A DNA stretch of 64,000 bases from Chelonoidis abingdonii. Taxonomy: Eukaryota > Chordata > Testudines > Testudinidae. Shown one piece after another: positions 1-12,779 of the stretch. The number at the start of each line of letters is the position of its first letter. The stretch's first letter is position 1. The stretch covers positions 45,715,977-45,779,976 of the forward strand of contig NC_133769.1 in NCBI RefSeq assembly GCF_003597395.2, in the 5' to 3' direction. The notes beneath the pieces were generated by a model. It did not search any database. It was not told the DNA's origin and saw nothing but the letters and a program-made list of their open reading frames with translations. Made by a program: the position numbers and the translations under genes.

Positions 1-475
1 TTTGCACCGCTGTGGAGTGTGCTTGTAGGCAGCTATCAGCAATCAAGTCGGCGCAACGTGCTTTTTCAAAACAGGAGGTGGATGGGAGTGGAAGGGAGCG
101 TGAGGGAGACAGAGAGGTGGATTTTTGGAGCTGACAGTCTCAGCCCCGCTTGCAATTTTAAGACTGAAGATACACGCACCTACCTTCAATATTTTAAAAG
201 TTGTTGACGCTCTCCCCCAGCCCCTCTCTTATCCACTAAATCAAATGATGTCACTCCTTAAATAGCCTTCAACCCAATAACAGCTTGCTCAACATGGCCT
301 CCCCTCCCCTCTCTTCTAAGCAAACACAGCTGTGCACATTCGCAAAGCATTCACGTGCCTCCGCTTGCTGCTGGAGCAAAAGAGCAGCTGGTTGTTTTTT
401 TAGGTAAGTAACTCCGGGAGCTCGGAGTTGCCATCATTGCCCTGTTGTTGTGACTGAGGAATTCTGAGAGATTAT
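1..475. other. Unassigned intergenic sequence
   Basis: No recognised gene or repeat family. Short open frames here have no family signature. A T-run lies near 393-400. Confidence 0.4.
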
Positions 476-712
476 TCCTCTATACCACTGGAGGCCATAC
501 AAAGCGCTTTTGTGGCCACACTTAGAGCAGCGCTGCATCACGCAGCGCGTCTGCAATCGTTCCACCCCAGCAGACAGGTGTACAGCCAGCGCTGCCTAGC
601 CAGGGAGATTGCGCGCGGCTGTTCGCCTTGGAGAGTGTGGACACAGTACTAAGTTGGCTGCACGTAATCCATCACCAGGTGCTGCAACTCGTCATAGTGT
701 AGCCAAGGCCTG
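476..712. repeat. MITE-like repeat rich in GCAGCGCTG / TGGCCACAC motifs
   Basis: The stretch repeats the words GTGGCCACACT and CAGCGCTG and closes with GTGTAGCCAAGGCC. The same words occur at 3401-3524. This composition is typical of nonautonomous TIR DNA elements. Exact ends and a TSD could not be fixed. Confidence 0.45.
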
Positions 713-2515
713 GTTTAGCACTTTAGGATTGGGCTTATGCCTATGGAGGGTGGTGTCTTAGTGTAATGAGGTTCATTATGCAATGCTTTTTTCTTAAGTC
801 ACATTATTTATTAAACCTCTGTTATCAGGAGCACTTTGTGCCTAATGAGTCTCATCACATTGGTTTGGTGGACAATAGGTTTCGACCCTCTTTTTTCTGT
901 ATTCTGGTCCTGAGTGGTGTCGTAAGGTGCTAAATCTGCTACGTAGACAGCTGGTGTCTTGAGCACCTAACCCTGAGAGTTGCAAACGGTCAGATTTTGA
1001 TTACGTGTGTGGGAAAGGAGGATCATTTAATCATCTTGTCTAGTGGCATGTATGCCCCATATAAAGCACACCAGGAGTTGGTGGCCCTAAAGTGACTTCG
1101 CGATGTCTCATTGTGGTGGTACCTGAAGCTTTCGTGTGGGTAAATAAAATAAACCACTTCTCAGATGCAATGGAGTGTTCAAGTACTGTGACAACCAAAA
1201 TTATACTTGGCTACATGAAGAGAAGCGGCCGTTACCTTACAAGTGAAAGCCAGTGTTATGCGACTAAGGCCAGAGTTCATTTCAGCTTGGATGTGGTCAC
1301 TCCCAGATTAGTTGACGTAGAGGTCGGATTAAGGAGAGGGAAAGTGTTTATTTTATTGAACCAGCCACTCCACGTCCCTATTCCAGCCCAATTAGTGGTG
1401 TTAAGTTTGCAAATGAATTGCTATGTTCTGTAGTTCTCTTGAAGCCTTGTTGTTTGAAGGGTTTTTTGTGCAGATGGCTACTTTTCAACTCGTTATTGAA
1501 TGTATGGGGCAGCCTTGCAAGTGTTCTTCCTTATTGGCTTTAGTATTCTTACGATTCGTGATGTCCGATTGTGTGTCCATTTATTCTTTATGTAGCCCTG
1601 TCCAGTTGGCTAATATACCATGGCAGAGGGATATTTGCTGGCACATGCTGGCATATATCACTTTATAGATGGTGCAGGTGATGAGGCCTGACTGGCGTGG
1701 CCTGATGTGGTTGGGTCCACTGACGGTGTTGCCAGAGTAGAAAGGGGAACAGAGTAGGGCAATAAAAAAAAAAAGAAAAAAAACAAAGGTCGTTACAGGG
1801 ATGTCCTGGGTTACTGATGTTCTGTGGTGTGGTGTGTAGGGCGCTGGGGAGTATTTGCTTCAGTATTTGGGGCGGCGTGCTGTAAGTTAGGACCGGCCTA
1901 CCTCCCCAGGTGACTCTGATTGTTATTTTAATAATGTTTTGTTGCTATATTATGAACCAACCAGAAGACATTTATCTACCATCATTCTCTGGTTGATGAG
2001 TTCTGCTGCTTCTTAAAAGGACCAGTGCTTTCTGTAAGCACACAACATGCTCCCATCCCTCCCTGTCTCCTCGGGACTTCTTAAATATTTCCTAACCTCG
2101 TGGGATGGGCATTGGTGGGTGTGGATGAATAGAAAAGTGTTTGCAGTATCATGGCACGACAGTTTCTATCAGATTCAATTTCAGGTGACTGTGATCATGG
2201 AGTCCAATCCCGAACTTAAAAACAACTTAGTGTTCTTCATACCAGAAGAAAGGCCACACACAAGTCAAGAAACGGTTAACATTTATTAAAACTAGTTTAT
2301 TGGAACACTGATTTTTGGGGAAATTATGTTTGACTATGCAAGGCAAGGCTGAAAGAATGGGTTAGTTTAGTCTGGAAAGGAAGAGGGACGAGGGGAATGA
2401 TAGCAGTTCTAAGGATGCTAAAAGGGTTCATCAGGAGGAGGAGAAAATTTTCATCTGAGGGTACTCTACATATGGGAGTTATTCTGATTTTAACATAACC
2501 GTTTTGTAAAACAGA
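713..2515. other. Intergenic sequence, no gene recognised
   Basis: No conserved frame is seen. It contains an A-rich tract at about 1763-1790 of the sort left by a retroposed tail. Frames near 1092-1668 have no recognisable domains. Confidence 0.4.
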
Positions 2516-3400
2516 TTGATATAAAGTCGAGGCACGCGGCCACACTATAGCGACATAATTCGGCGTGTGCGTCCATGGGCCGAGCTAGTGTCAATTTCCG
2601 GAGTGTTGCCACTGTGGGTAGCTTTCCGTAGCTCTCCCAGGTTCCCGAGTCTCCCCGCCTCTTAGACATTCGGGTTGAGACCGCCAGTGGGCTGATGGGC
2701 AAAAATCATTGTCGCGGTGGTTTGGGTAATGTTCGTCAGTCATGTCCTCCTCCGGGAAACGCAACCAGACAATAATCTTCGCACCCCTTTTCCCTGGAAT
2801 TGCCGGGCAGACGGCCATAGCATGGCAAACCAATGCTGTTCAGCTTTTTTTTTTACAGTACCGTATTTGTACTGGATGCGCGGACAGAGGCAGATCTCCA
2901 GCGTACACAGGAGCATCATTTGCCTTTTGCATGATAGCAAGATGGTTATCAGGGTTTGTACCTGTCTCGTGCCGGTGTAATTGGCAATAAGAGCGACGGT
3001 TAGCTTCCCTTCTGTACGGTGCTGCTACATGGGTGCCCCTGGCTAGATCGGCCGGGGCACAAAGGCAACTGGGATAGGCTGCCCCGAGTCAATCCCTCTT
3101 TATGGGTTCTAAAAAGAGTCAAGTCGGCCTAGAATGGGGCAAGTGTGTTCGAGAGCTAGTGTACAGACGAGAAGCTGCCTGTGATCCAGATCCTGACAGA
3201 AATGATGAGGCTACATGCCACTTCACGGGGTGTCCACTGCAACATACCTCAACCATTGCTATCTTCTCCCCAGACTCCTGGGCTACCGTGGCAGTAGATC
3301 CCCCATTGCGTACATGAAGTTAATACAAGGAACTGCAGGAATAAGAAAACAGTGACTTGTTAGTAGATAAAATGAGGGCGACGCCGCCCTGCTGCAAATG
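2516..3400 (+). repeat. Degenerate copy of the TIR transposon family also present at 47569-49529
   Basis: Order and wording match the longer copy at about 47.64-48.43 kb: a GTGCGTCCATGG block, a GGTTGAGACC-type block, the GTACTGGATGCG block and an ATAAAATG(A/C)GGG block occur in the same order. It has lost both long terminal repeats and joins a different MITE end at about 3400. It is nonautonomous; I see no transposase frame in it. Confidence 0.55.
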
Positions 3401-3524
3401 TGGCCACACTGCAGCGCTGGTAGCTGTCAGTGTGGCCACACTGCAGCGCTTTCCCTACACAGCTGTAGGAAGACAGCTGTAACTCCCAGCGCTGTACAGC
3501 TGTAAGTGTAGCCATACCCCCAGT
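3401..3524. repeat. MITE terminal segment with duplicated GTGGCCACACTGCAGCGCT
   Basis: GTGGCCACACTGCAGCGCT occurs twice within about 40 bp, followed by GTGTAGCCATACCCC, which reads as a transposon terminus. It shares words with 476-712. The matching opposite terminus was not located. Confidence 0.45.
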
Positions 3525-3667
3525 GGAAATACCCTGTTATAATTGTTTGCAGTGGGTGACTAGTCACAGGAATGAATGGCTAGTGCTGTGACCTACAGGG
3601 GAACAAAATCTTCAGGAAGCTATTTAGCCATGCAAGAGGTTTTTTTCTAGCTACTGCCCAGGATGTG
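3525..3667. other. Short spacer
   Basis: Nothing recognisable. Confidence 0.3.
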
Positions 3668-4870
3668 ATGGTGTCCCTCAGCATAAGCAGAGATCACCCT
3701 GTGCCTCCCTTCTGTTCCAAGAGGTGTACACATATGACATTCCAGATTTTTCCCACTGTGAATTGAGATCAGTGTGCACATGGGTGGGATCCATCTGCCT
3801 GTACAAAGCTTGTAAACAAGACTCATCCTGTGCCCACTCTGAACTGAAGAACTCCTTCACCTCACAAACATTATGGACTGTGCAGCACGTGATAAGTATA
3901 TGAATAGCCTTAACCACATTGGCATCCAGACCACTGTGTAGGCAGCATCAACAGAATTTCAGCCTATCACATACTCACTCTATAACCATTGGGTAACTAT
4001 TGAGTTTGTAATTGAATTCCTTTTTTTCCAAAGTCATTGAGGTCAGGGAAGAGTTTTATGAGTCAAGTTCAGAAGGGATGTACAGGGCCCCTCAAAATAA
4101 CAGCTGGAACAGACACACCATAGAAAACCACATCATTTGTGGGGAATAAATGCCCTTCTTCCCCCTTGAAGTACAATCCCAATTGCCTCAGCACCCTGGC
4201 GTCATGACACATTCCATTTTCTCCTGTTGGTAGTCATGTATCTGCCACTGAATACCTTGCCAAAAAAGTGGATAGTAAACTTTTTGGTTCATACATTTAC
4301 TTTCCCCTTTTGGTGGGCAAAGTATTGGGGTGTGGTTGCCATCAATAGCCCCTGCACAGTTCAGACAACCCACCCTCTCAAATTTATTATTTCCAGAACT
4401 TCGCTTATGGCAACCACCTGGGCAGATCACAGTGTTAATTGCTTCAAAAACTTGCACCCAGCAGTGGACTTTCCAACCCCAAAAGGTTTGGTATTGCCAG
4501 TTTCCACATGGCAATAGCCACCACCCTTCTTCACGTTTATGGAATTGAGTGTTCTGGCTCTAGCGGTTTGGCACAAGTGCCTTACAAAGCTCCATGAAGG
4601 TCTTTTTCCTCATTGGGAAGTTCTGAAGTCTCTGCTGGTCATACCAGGTTTCCAAAATGATGTGTTGGTTCTCCTATACCAGAAGCAACAGTCCACTCAT
4701 GACAATACCAGCAGTTACCATATCTGTACCATGGGAACTGACTGAATTGTCAATTCCCCCTCAAGGTTCACTATCTTCAGCATAGCAGAAAGCTCTGCAC
4801 AAAGTCCATCCTGCAGCTTATCTAGCACCTACTCCATCACATAACTGGCTGTCCTGCGGTAAGGAGAAGG
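3668..4870 (-). pseudogene. PIF/Harbinger HARBI1-like nuclease relic
   Basis: Minus-strand fragments resemble the DDE nuclease of PIF/Harbinger transposons. The piece at 4514-4188 holds NCAGAIDGNHTPILCPP, the family's block around the first catalytic Asp (AIDGTH-like). The piece at 3917-3678 holds CCTVHNVCEVK, matching the C-terminal 'LHN(L/I)CE' block. Segments between them lie in other frames, so the reading frame is broken. A terminus-like GTGTAGCCATACCC at about 5215-5228 may be one end of the same element; the other end was not found. Host HARBI1 genes are intact and much better conserved, so this is a transposon relic rather than HARBI1. Confidence 0.8.
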
Positions 4871-6037
4871 AATGGAATCAGATCATCATTCACTTACACC
4901 ATGGCTTCCATTCAATTTGTTAGGGAGAACAGCGAGTAGGAATTGACATCAGCAGCAGGTATGTGAAGGCAGGGGACAGTATCAACAACACACAGCAACG
5001 TGATTCCTAGAGTGTCTCTCTGTGATGCACAGAACCCTGGGATACTGTCTCTGAAATGGTAGTGCTAATGTTGTGTAACAACAACGCCCGTGTGGCTGTG
5101 GGTATAGACCATTAACTTGCATTATAACATGTCCAGCATAGCATATGCGGACATTCAGTATGGGTATTGGAACTTGTGCAAGCATGTACAGGGCCCAGTA
5201 TGCAAGTATGCATGCCAGTGTAGCCATACCCATAGAATCCCTCTGTGGATTTGAAAGACGTAATCTCAAGAAGTAATTTTCTTTTAAAATAATAATAATT
5301 AATAGAGTCCAATGGATAAAAATGTTCAAAAGCATTCATGGAAATAAGTGATACTGCAGCAGAAAGCAATTTGTGTCAAAAGTATTCTAAGAAAACAAAA
5401 CAAGATGGAAGCATAGAGGACAAACAAACTATTTATTTAGGTTGTTAGCAATTGCTTTCCCCTAGGTTTAACCAGAGAAAGAAGCAAGCAAGCCCATGTT
5501 AGCTTTCCCCTATAGTTATCAATTTAGTGGGAGGCATATTTTGGCTTTTTTAATGGACCCCATAAAGAAATTACATAGGATTTAGGTAATCTGGGCAGGT
5601 AGCTTGTGTTTTTTTTAATTGTTTACGTTTATCAAAAATAATATAATATACACAGAATAAAATAAAATATAGAAATTATTTGAATCTGTTCACTGAATTA
5701 TGCAATCAGTAAATACAAAATTTAGAACTAGTTTCTTTACTCATAGCCATGCAGCCCTATTACAGCAACTGGTATTGTTAGGGATGTAGCCAGAAGAATT
5801 TGGCCAATATATATTTTTTTGCTCTTGAATAAATGTACTAACCATTGTTATTTACTGAGGCAAATGTGCGGCAGTGATGGAGAACTGGTACTGATGATTT
5901 TATATAGCCTCTTATTTTGAAGTTGCTTCTTGGCAGACGTCATTGGCTTTATGGCTTCAGCAAATACTAGAGTCAAAGAAGGAAACCTAGAAGATCATAG
6001 GGCAAATTAAAGATCTGAAAAGACTATTGATGATACT
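4871..6037. other. Intergenic, AT-rich; probable transposon right end at about 5230
   Basis: No coding signature. CAGTGTAGCCATACCC near 5213-5228 resembles a TIR. The rest (5235-6037) is AT-rich and featureless to my reading. Confidence 0.4.
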
Positions 6038-6323
6038 GGTTATTGGGTTGTGAAAGCCAAGACCACAACAGGGTTCAAAAAAGAACCAGATAAATTCATG
6101 GAGGATAGGGCCATCAGTGGCTATTAGCCAGGATGGGCAGGAATGGTGTCCCTAGCCTCTGTTTGTCAGAGACTGGGAGCGGGCGACAGAGGATGGATCA
6201 CTTGGTGATTGCCTGTTCTGTTCATTCCCTCTGGATCACCTGGCACCGGCCGCTGTCGGAAGACAGGATACTGGGCTAGATGGCCCTTTGGTCTGACCCA
6301 GTATGGCCATTCTTATGTTCTTA
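6038..6323 (+). mobile_element. CR1 LINE 3' end
   Basis: The 3' untranslated tail of a CR1 element, with the GGGCTAGATGGCCCTTTGG and CTGACCCAGTATGGCC words and terminal TTCTTATGTTCTTA repeats at 6310-6323. It is 5'-truncated, as most CR1 copies are. A second copy of the same tail lies at 29705-29856 and a reversed one at 37322. Confidence 0.9.
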
Positions 6324-6701
6324 GAATGTGGATTAAGGCTTTCTTTTCTGTGGCACCATCATCCTTTGGCATACAAAAGTTATGCCAAACCAGGGCAGTC
6401 TAACTCTACCCTCTGATCCCATTTGCTGTATGCAATTTTCTCTGTGGGCAGCAACCTAAGAATGAGGTTCACTGTGAGTGGCTGTGCTGTATAAGGAAGA
6501 AGGTGTGTTTATTCAATGTGCAAAAGCATCCACAGCACAGTACTTTGCTTTTAACCATAATGGGATCAGCTATGGGCGATCTCCATTACACACACAGCAC
6601 CGAGGGTGGAGCAGCTGATGCTGGCAGCAGATGCAGGCAGACAGTCCAGCATGGTGCAAGGGAGGATAATGGAACATGAGATAGTTGAAGTAAGAGCTGA
6701 G
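6324..6701. other. Intergenic spacer
   Basis: No gene or repeat recognised. Confidence 0.35.
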
Positions 6702-6709
6702 GTTTAAGA

Positions 6710-6932
6710 CAGGGTTCTCAAAATAGGGGTCATGACCACTCAGGGAGTTGTAAGGTTATTACATCAGAGGTCACAATCTGTCAGCATCCATCCCCAAACC
6801 CCGCTTCACCTCCAGCATTTATAATAGTGGTAAATATACTTAAAAAGTTTTTTAATTTATAAGGCTAGGGGAGGGTGTCACATAGAGGATTGCTGTTTAA
6901 AGGGGTCACCAGTAAACAGTTGAGAACCACTG
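6710..6932. mobile_element. Nonautonomous hAT element (MITE) with 8-bp TSD
   Basis: The left terminus CAGGGTTCTCAAAAT and right terminus GTTGAGAACCACTG form the CAGTGGTTCTCAAC-type inverted repeat of hAT elements. The flanks are GTTTAAGA (6702-6709) and GTTTCAGA (6933-6940), an 8-bp target duplication with one mismatch. It is 223 bp long with no transposase. Confidence 0.88.
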
Positions 6933-6940
6933 GTTTCAGA

Positions 6941-7286
6941 GAGTGGTGTTTGGCTGACTCCCACGTGAATGTGAACAGCACAGCTGTTTGGAATTGCAGC
7001 AAAAAAAGTAAAACACGAGCATGATCGTTTTTGTGGGTTTTTTGTTGTTGTTTGTTGTTGCCAGGCCTACTGTATGGTACCCTCCCTGCCAAAATCGTAT
7101 ATCTGCTGTGACGCCTGGAATGATGTTTGTCTCACATGTCAGAAATGCAATGTATGGACACATATGAGCCAAAATATTCAGTAATAAATATCAGTAACAC
7201 AGTACCATAAACAGAATCATATTTATAACTGTGATCCAGCCATTCAGCGCTGACTCTCCATGAAGACAGTGGGCTGAATCCTGAGC
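6941..7286. other. Intergenic spacer
   Basis: Contains a GTT-rich stretch near 7034-7060. No gene recognised. Confidence 0.35.
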
Positions 7287-7291
7287 AAAGC

Positions 7292-8145
7292 TGTCATAAA
7301 CAGATAGCTAAGGGTTAATGTTTCTTTTACCTGTAAAGGGTAACAAAGGGAACCAACACCTGACCAGAGGACCAATCAGGAAACTGGATTTTCAAAGTGA
7401 GGGAGGGAACTTCTGGTGTGTTTTGTCTTTGTTCTGTCTGGTTGTTTCTCTCGGCTATGAGGGAAGAGCTTTTTTTTTTTCTATCTATCTCCAAGCTTCT
7501 TTCTACCTCTGTTCCCAAGTTGTGAGTACAAAAGAAAAGCAATAGGTTTATATTGTATTTTGTATTACATGTGTGGAGTTGCTGGAATGTTTAAATTGGA
7601 TATCTTTTGAATAAGGCTGATTATTCATATTTCTTTTAAGCAATAGCCCTGTGATGTCATCTTGATGCAGTGATCATGTCATGTGTTTTTTCTTTCTTTT
7701 TATATAAAGCTTTCTTTTAAAACTTGTTGGATTTTCTTTCCTAGTTAAGGCAAGGGGATAGGAATCTCTGTGCCAGGAGTACTGTCTCTCTCAGGGAAAG
7801 ACTGGGAGGGGGAGAAGGAGAGTGGGGAAGGTAAATCGTCCTCTCTGTTTTGTGTTTCAAGGGATTGAAGCAGGGAAATCTTCTAGTATCCCCAGGGCGG
7901 GAAAATCTGGGAGGAAGTAAGAGCAGGAAGGGAAGTGGGTTATTTCCCTTTGTTGGAGGCTCAGGGCATCTGAGTCTTGGGGGTCCCCAGGGAAAGGTTT
8001 GGGGAGACCAGAGAGTTTATCAGGTACTCAGAATCCTGATTGGTGGCAGCGAGATAAGATCCAAGCTGGTAATTAAGCTTGGAGGTTCATGTTAAGCACC
8101 CAGATTTGGACGCTAAGGTCTAGATTGGGACAGAGACTTATTACA
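7292..8145 (+). mobile_element. Solo LTR, family A
   Basis: Begins TGTCATAAACAGATAGC and ends in ...TTACA, with the TG...CA boundaries of a retroviral-type LTR. The flanks AAAGC (7287-7291) and AATGC (8146-8150) are a 5-bp duplication with one mismatch. It contains a T-run and a TATATAAAGC box (about 7700-7710). Copies of the family lie at 27423-28300 (minus) and 34983-36022. No internal genes remain, so it is a solo LTR left by recombination. Confidence 0.87.
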
Positions 8146-8150
8146 AATGC

Positions 8151-8534
8151 CTAAGTCTTGTGCCTTGGAGTGTCTACGCCTTCTTTGAACCTGGAGATAG
8201 CTGTAGGTCAGACTGGCACTTGATGTAAGTAGAGTGGCCACAAGGCAGCTCTAATTTATGCTGGCAAAGGAGCAAGTTAAAGCTGAGCTGCATTAAGAGC
8301 TTTAATTTATTCCCTTTTTTAATTCTGCGCTTATAGAGGCTGATGCTGGGTAAGGCACTAAGCCCTGCTCATACCCACCTTTTCTACAAAGTCCTAAAAT
8401 GGCATCATTTCTCCAGGAACAGACAGTAGCAGTTTTCTCATTCTTTTTGCTCACTTCAGAGGCTTCTGTGTAACTGGCAACTGTTTTTGTCAACTGCATG
8501 CCATGCATCAGGTGGGATAAGTAGGCCACAAATC
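8151..8534. other. Intergenic spacer
   Basis: Nothing recognisable apart from ordinary unique-looking sequence. Confidence 0.35.
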
Positions 8535-8600
8535 ACCTTGCCTTTCTGTGCCTCAATTTCCTCTTCTGTCAAGTTGGAATAATAATATTACTAACACAAA
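8535..8600 (+). repeat. MIR-type SINE tail
   Basis: The words CTGTGCCTCAATTTCCTC and the downstream AATAATAAT run are the 3' part of the tRNA-derived MIR/CORE-SINE. The 5' end is missing. Confidence 0.7.
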
Positions 8601-8630
8601 ATGATGTTGTTTTAGCCCTGTATAAACTTA

Positions 8631-8867
8631 GGCCTAGTCTACACTGCAGACCTATACTGGTATAACTGCGTCGCTCATAGTGAGCATAGTTATACCAACC
8701 TCCCCCCCCCACCCCCCCGCCCCCAGTGCTATTGTCGCAGGCGAAGCCTCTCTCGAGGAGGTGGATTAATTACACCAATGGGAGAAGATCTCACTCGTCG
8801 ATGTAGTAGTATCTTCACTGAAGTGCTGCAGTGTTGCTGCTGCAATGTTGTATGTGAAGACAAGCCC
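8631..8867. mobile_element. Nonautonomous TIR element (Harbinger-type MITE)
   Basis: GGCCTAGTCTACACTGCAG at the left pairs with TGTGAAGACAAGCCC at the right. The flanking triplets are TTA and ATA, close to the 3-bp TWA duplication of PIF/Harbinger. It contains a C-rich run at about 8701-8725. Confidence 0.7.
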
Positions 8868-11800
8868 ATAGAAGTAGGCATGATCTCTGTCCTGAAGATC
8901 TTACAATCTAAGAAAGAACATGGAGAGTATTATTAGAGCCCAGACTGCTAGTCTGGGAAGCTATAGCTGCTGCAGACAATGTTGGAGCAGGAGTCCTGTG
9001 TCTGGAAGCTAGTGCTGTTAGGTAAATAAAAAGCTCTGGACCCTCTGGTTAGAAAAAATAACTTCGCAGGAAGGAGACAGTTGACTATGAGGGCTCTGTA
9101 TACTGTTATTTGTTTAAAAAGGGAAACGCACGACCCAACATTAATTTGCATTACTTTATCTGGCTGAATTGCTGGAACTTCTTACATGTTTTGGAGTAAG
9201 CAGGAAACTAGTGTTTATTCTGTTTGTTTTTGAAATGGTACTTTATTGAAACAGCTCGTCATGACACCAGCAGTTTTCTAGGCTTGTTGATAACAAAATC
9301 AACACAGTATTTCAAGATAGGCTTTTACAGTAATAAAATATTTGCTTGTATTTGCCTTGAAATGTAAATTTGAATAAATGAAATCTCCCCCATTTGTTTG
9401 TTCACCCCCCTGTTGCAATTTGTTTCAGACTAGCCTTATAAACACCCTGGCGAGGGACTGTTGCTTAGTAGATCTGTACAGCATCTACAACGATGGAGCC
9501 CTAAACTGGTTGGGGCATTTAAAAACCGGTGTTAACATAACAATGTTCCAGTAACTACATCATTATATGTTCTTATATGAGCAGAAATTTTAGCAAGTTT
9601 ATATAGTCAGCACTCTCTTTACTTGAGGCTCAACCAACTCCCATTAAAGTCAATGGAAAAATGTCTATTGACTTCAGTGGATGCTGGACTGGACAGCTGA
9701 ACCAGATGCTTTTTGGGATAGAAAATGTATCCTACTTTACAAGACATCTGGGATAGTGAAAAAGGCTTATGGTCTTTTCTCTATCAAACATATCTCCATT
9801 TCTCATGGTTCTCCCAGCAGTCTGAAACAACATTTCCCAAACAATTTGGATGCTCTGTTGGCGCTTATCTTCCATATCACAAACTTTTACTTTTTCATTG
9901 TTGTTATAATCTGAGTTATACATGTACCATATGCTATTTCTTTGCAGTAGTGGAGTATCAATATGCAGTAGAGAGAAATTTACTGTATTACTTATACGTA
10001 AAGTTTAAGAGGTTTGCTAATAATGAATAAAATGGGTGTTTTATTAAAAGAGCGATTCTTAGTGGGAATTTCAATATTAAGTTTTGCCACTGACTTCTTA
10101 GGGGCAGAATTGGGTCCAGCAATACATATATTTTTGAAAACGAATAGTATGCATATTTCAAAAGTTTAATATCCTGGTAGATAAATAGTTAAACCTAAAA
10201 CACAACCATATGAAAGAAGTGATATGATAAATTACAATTAAGCAAAATTTGAAAACGAGGAAACAAGTACATTGCAGGCCAAATAGTCACACCTAGTCTC
10301 TAAAATTACAGGTACAGTTTTACATGTGCAAATGCTTAGGGTCGCTTTCAGAATTTGTCCCTGAATCTATATAGAACAGCCAATGCTGGCACTTTGAAGT
10401 CAATGAGTATTTTGCAGGGTCAGGACATTATTATACTTATGAAAGGATAGAACATTCTGTGATGAATAGGTATGCAGTGTAAATGCTCTGTACGTATATA
10501 TACCATGCAATCAGCCATGTATGCACAGTGTGATACTTCTGTTAATTGCAACAGCTGTAGAGAGAACTAAGGCAGCAGCTTCTCATTCAGGTCTAAACAA
10601 ATTAAAGCTAAATTTAAAATGAATCCATCTAAAGAAGCTGAGTGTTGCTTTTATGGGTCATTAGCTATTAGCACTATTAGCAGTGTAAAAAGGTTGTTAA
10701 TGAACTTATTATATATCACATAGCCTATTACTCAGTCTGAGAAGCAGATTAAAAAAACGAGACTTTATATGGTGATCTAGGAGTTTGGTGTTAACCCAAG
10801 TGCTTTCATTTTTTATATCCTGTGAGAGAAACACGTCAGTGTTCATATCTGTTAATTTATACAATTCAAGGTCCAGGTCAAAGTTCACTTAGAACTCTGT
10901 ATGTAAGTATGATGTGCTGGGTTTCCTTTTTTTGTTGTTTTCTCAAATCAGGACGTGATCTTCTTGCAATCTCTAATAAGAAAACACTGAAACGTTCAAT
11001 ATATTCACCTCATAGCCCAGAATGGATTATGATATTGGCTACTTCAGACTTGAAATCTTCTTCACATCCGTGTAGGGAGTTGTTGTCAAGGAGAACAGAT
11101 GGAATGCAAAATTGTGGGATTTTTAATCCAAATCTGACTATTAATTCCATTTTCTTGTATCTGATCATATTAAAAACAAAAGTGGGTCATAACAAGATGC
11201 TTTTTAAATTATACACTCTTTTAGTTAAAAAGGATATACTTCTTGCAATGGATGTTGGGAGCTGTGGGCACTGGATTTGGCTGTAATGCTGGCTAACACG
11301 TGGCAGATCACTCCCTTTATGGAAGAAGTAATCTGAGCTTGTTAGACTTTTGCAATGGAATTACACTGATCATGGCTAACACCTCAGCCCAACATAAAGA
11401 AACTTGGTTCTGAAAACCAGACAAAGGGGAAAATCTTGATTGTTAAAGTCATTCGCAGATCTGTTGTCTGTGTGACATCTGATATAGTGAGCAATTATTG
11501 CCTGTGGCTGGTAAACAGGAGGCAAACAATTCAAATTCAGTGGGAAAACCCAAGATTAGTAATTCGTTTGCCTCTCTTTCTTCCGGTTGCATAAATAGCT
11601 GATTCACATGTGCAAAAGGGAAGTTAATATACTGTTGATTATTTTTGTTGTGGTATCCCCTCAATTCCCAAATGGGCACTGTACAAACACACACAGAAGG
11701 CATGTTCCCTGTCCTGAAAAGGCTATAATCAAAGGCCCAGATCCCTCCAGAGAATCTTGGGGCAGATGCTTGCTCCTGCGTGGAATCTCATTCAAGAGAG

Positions 11801-12307
11801 ATTCTGAGTGCAGGACCAGGCTGAAATGAACAATTGATGGTAAGTAAAGCGATCAAGGGGACGTTCATGGTAGTTCTTGTTATTTGCTTTTCAGTACTGA
11901 CAGCAGTGACTACATTAACTGAATGGTGACATCCTGCAATATTTTGACTTAGGCTGAAGTTCTGTGAGCTGTATTTCCATAAAAATGATGAGATGTGGCG
12001 ACCTTAACCTTCATTGAGATACAATAATGGTGTCTTGTTATCTAGTGATAATGCCACCATAGATATGTCATCTCTGAAGGGACAAAGAGGAGGTAAGTTA
12101 AAGATGGAGGGCCAGAGTTATGGGACTCTTGGGCTATTTGACCTGCATTGTTGATGTAAAGCAACCATAAACACAAATGAACTGATGTGTTAAACTGTAT
12201 TTTTAGATGCTTTGGAGCACACCAGAACCAGAGTTTACTAGTGACTTTGTTCAATTTGGACAAAATGTGATACATTCCAACTTCAGCAAATAAAAAAAAG
12301 GAGAAAC
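8868..12307. other. Intergenic, apparently single-copy DNA
   Basis: About 3.4 kb without a recognised gene or repeat. The longest open frame (10822-11286, +) has no domain, no splice context and ordinary AT-rich composition. Confidence 0.45.
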
Positions 12308-12779
12308 TTAAGGCTTGTCTGCACAGAGAAATTAGTGTAAAATAAGCTAGCGTGTGAATTTAAAGCATACCAGCCACTCCACCCAAAGCTGTGTGTGGAC
12401 ACTGTTTTGCCACACTAAGGCCTTGTCAACACTACACGGTTTTGTCGACAAAAGTCAGCTTTTATATACACAAAAATGCTCCTCCAGCCAATTTAAATTC
12501 CCTGCTACACTGACAAAATAAAGCCACCTCGACGAGCGGCATAGAGCTTTTTGCGACATAGTTTAGAATGATGCAGTGTCAGTGTAGACAGTGCGCTTGC
12601 TTATGTCACCCTAACTAGCCTTCAGGAAACGTCCCACAATGCCCATCATAACCACTCTGGTCAGCAGCTTGAACTCCACTGTCTTCAGGTATGCAGGTAT
12701 ATGTCCCTCTCCCATTTAAAGGCCCAGGAATTTTTGAAATACCTCTTTCTGTTTTCTTGGCATGGACTGTTCTCACAAC

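Noticed and set aside
10822..11286. 154-codon + strand ORF
   Set aside because: No recognisable domain, AT-rich intergenic DNA, no exon signals that I could support.
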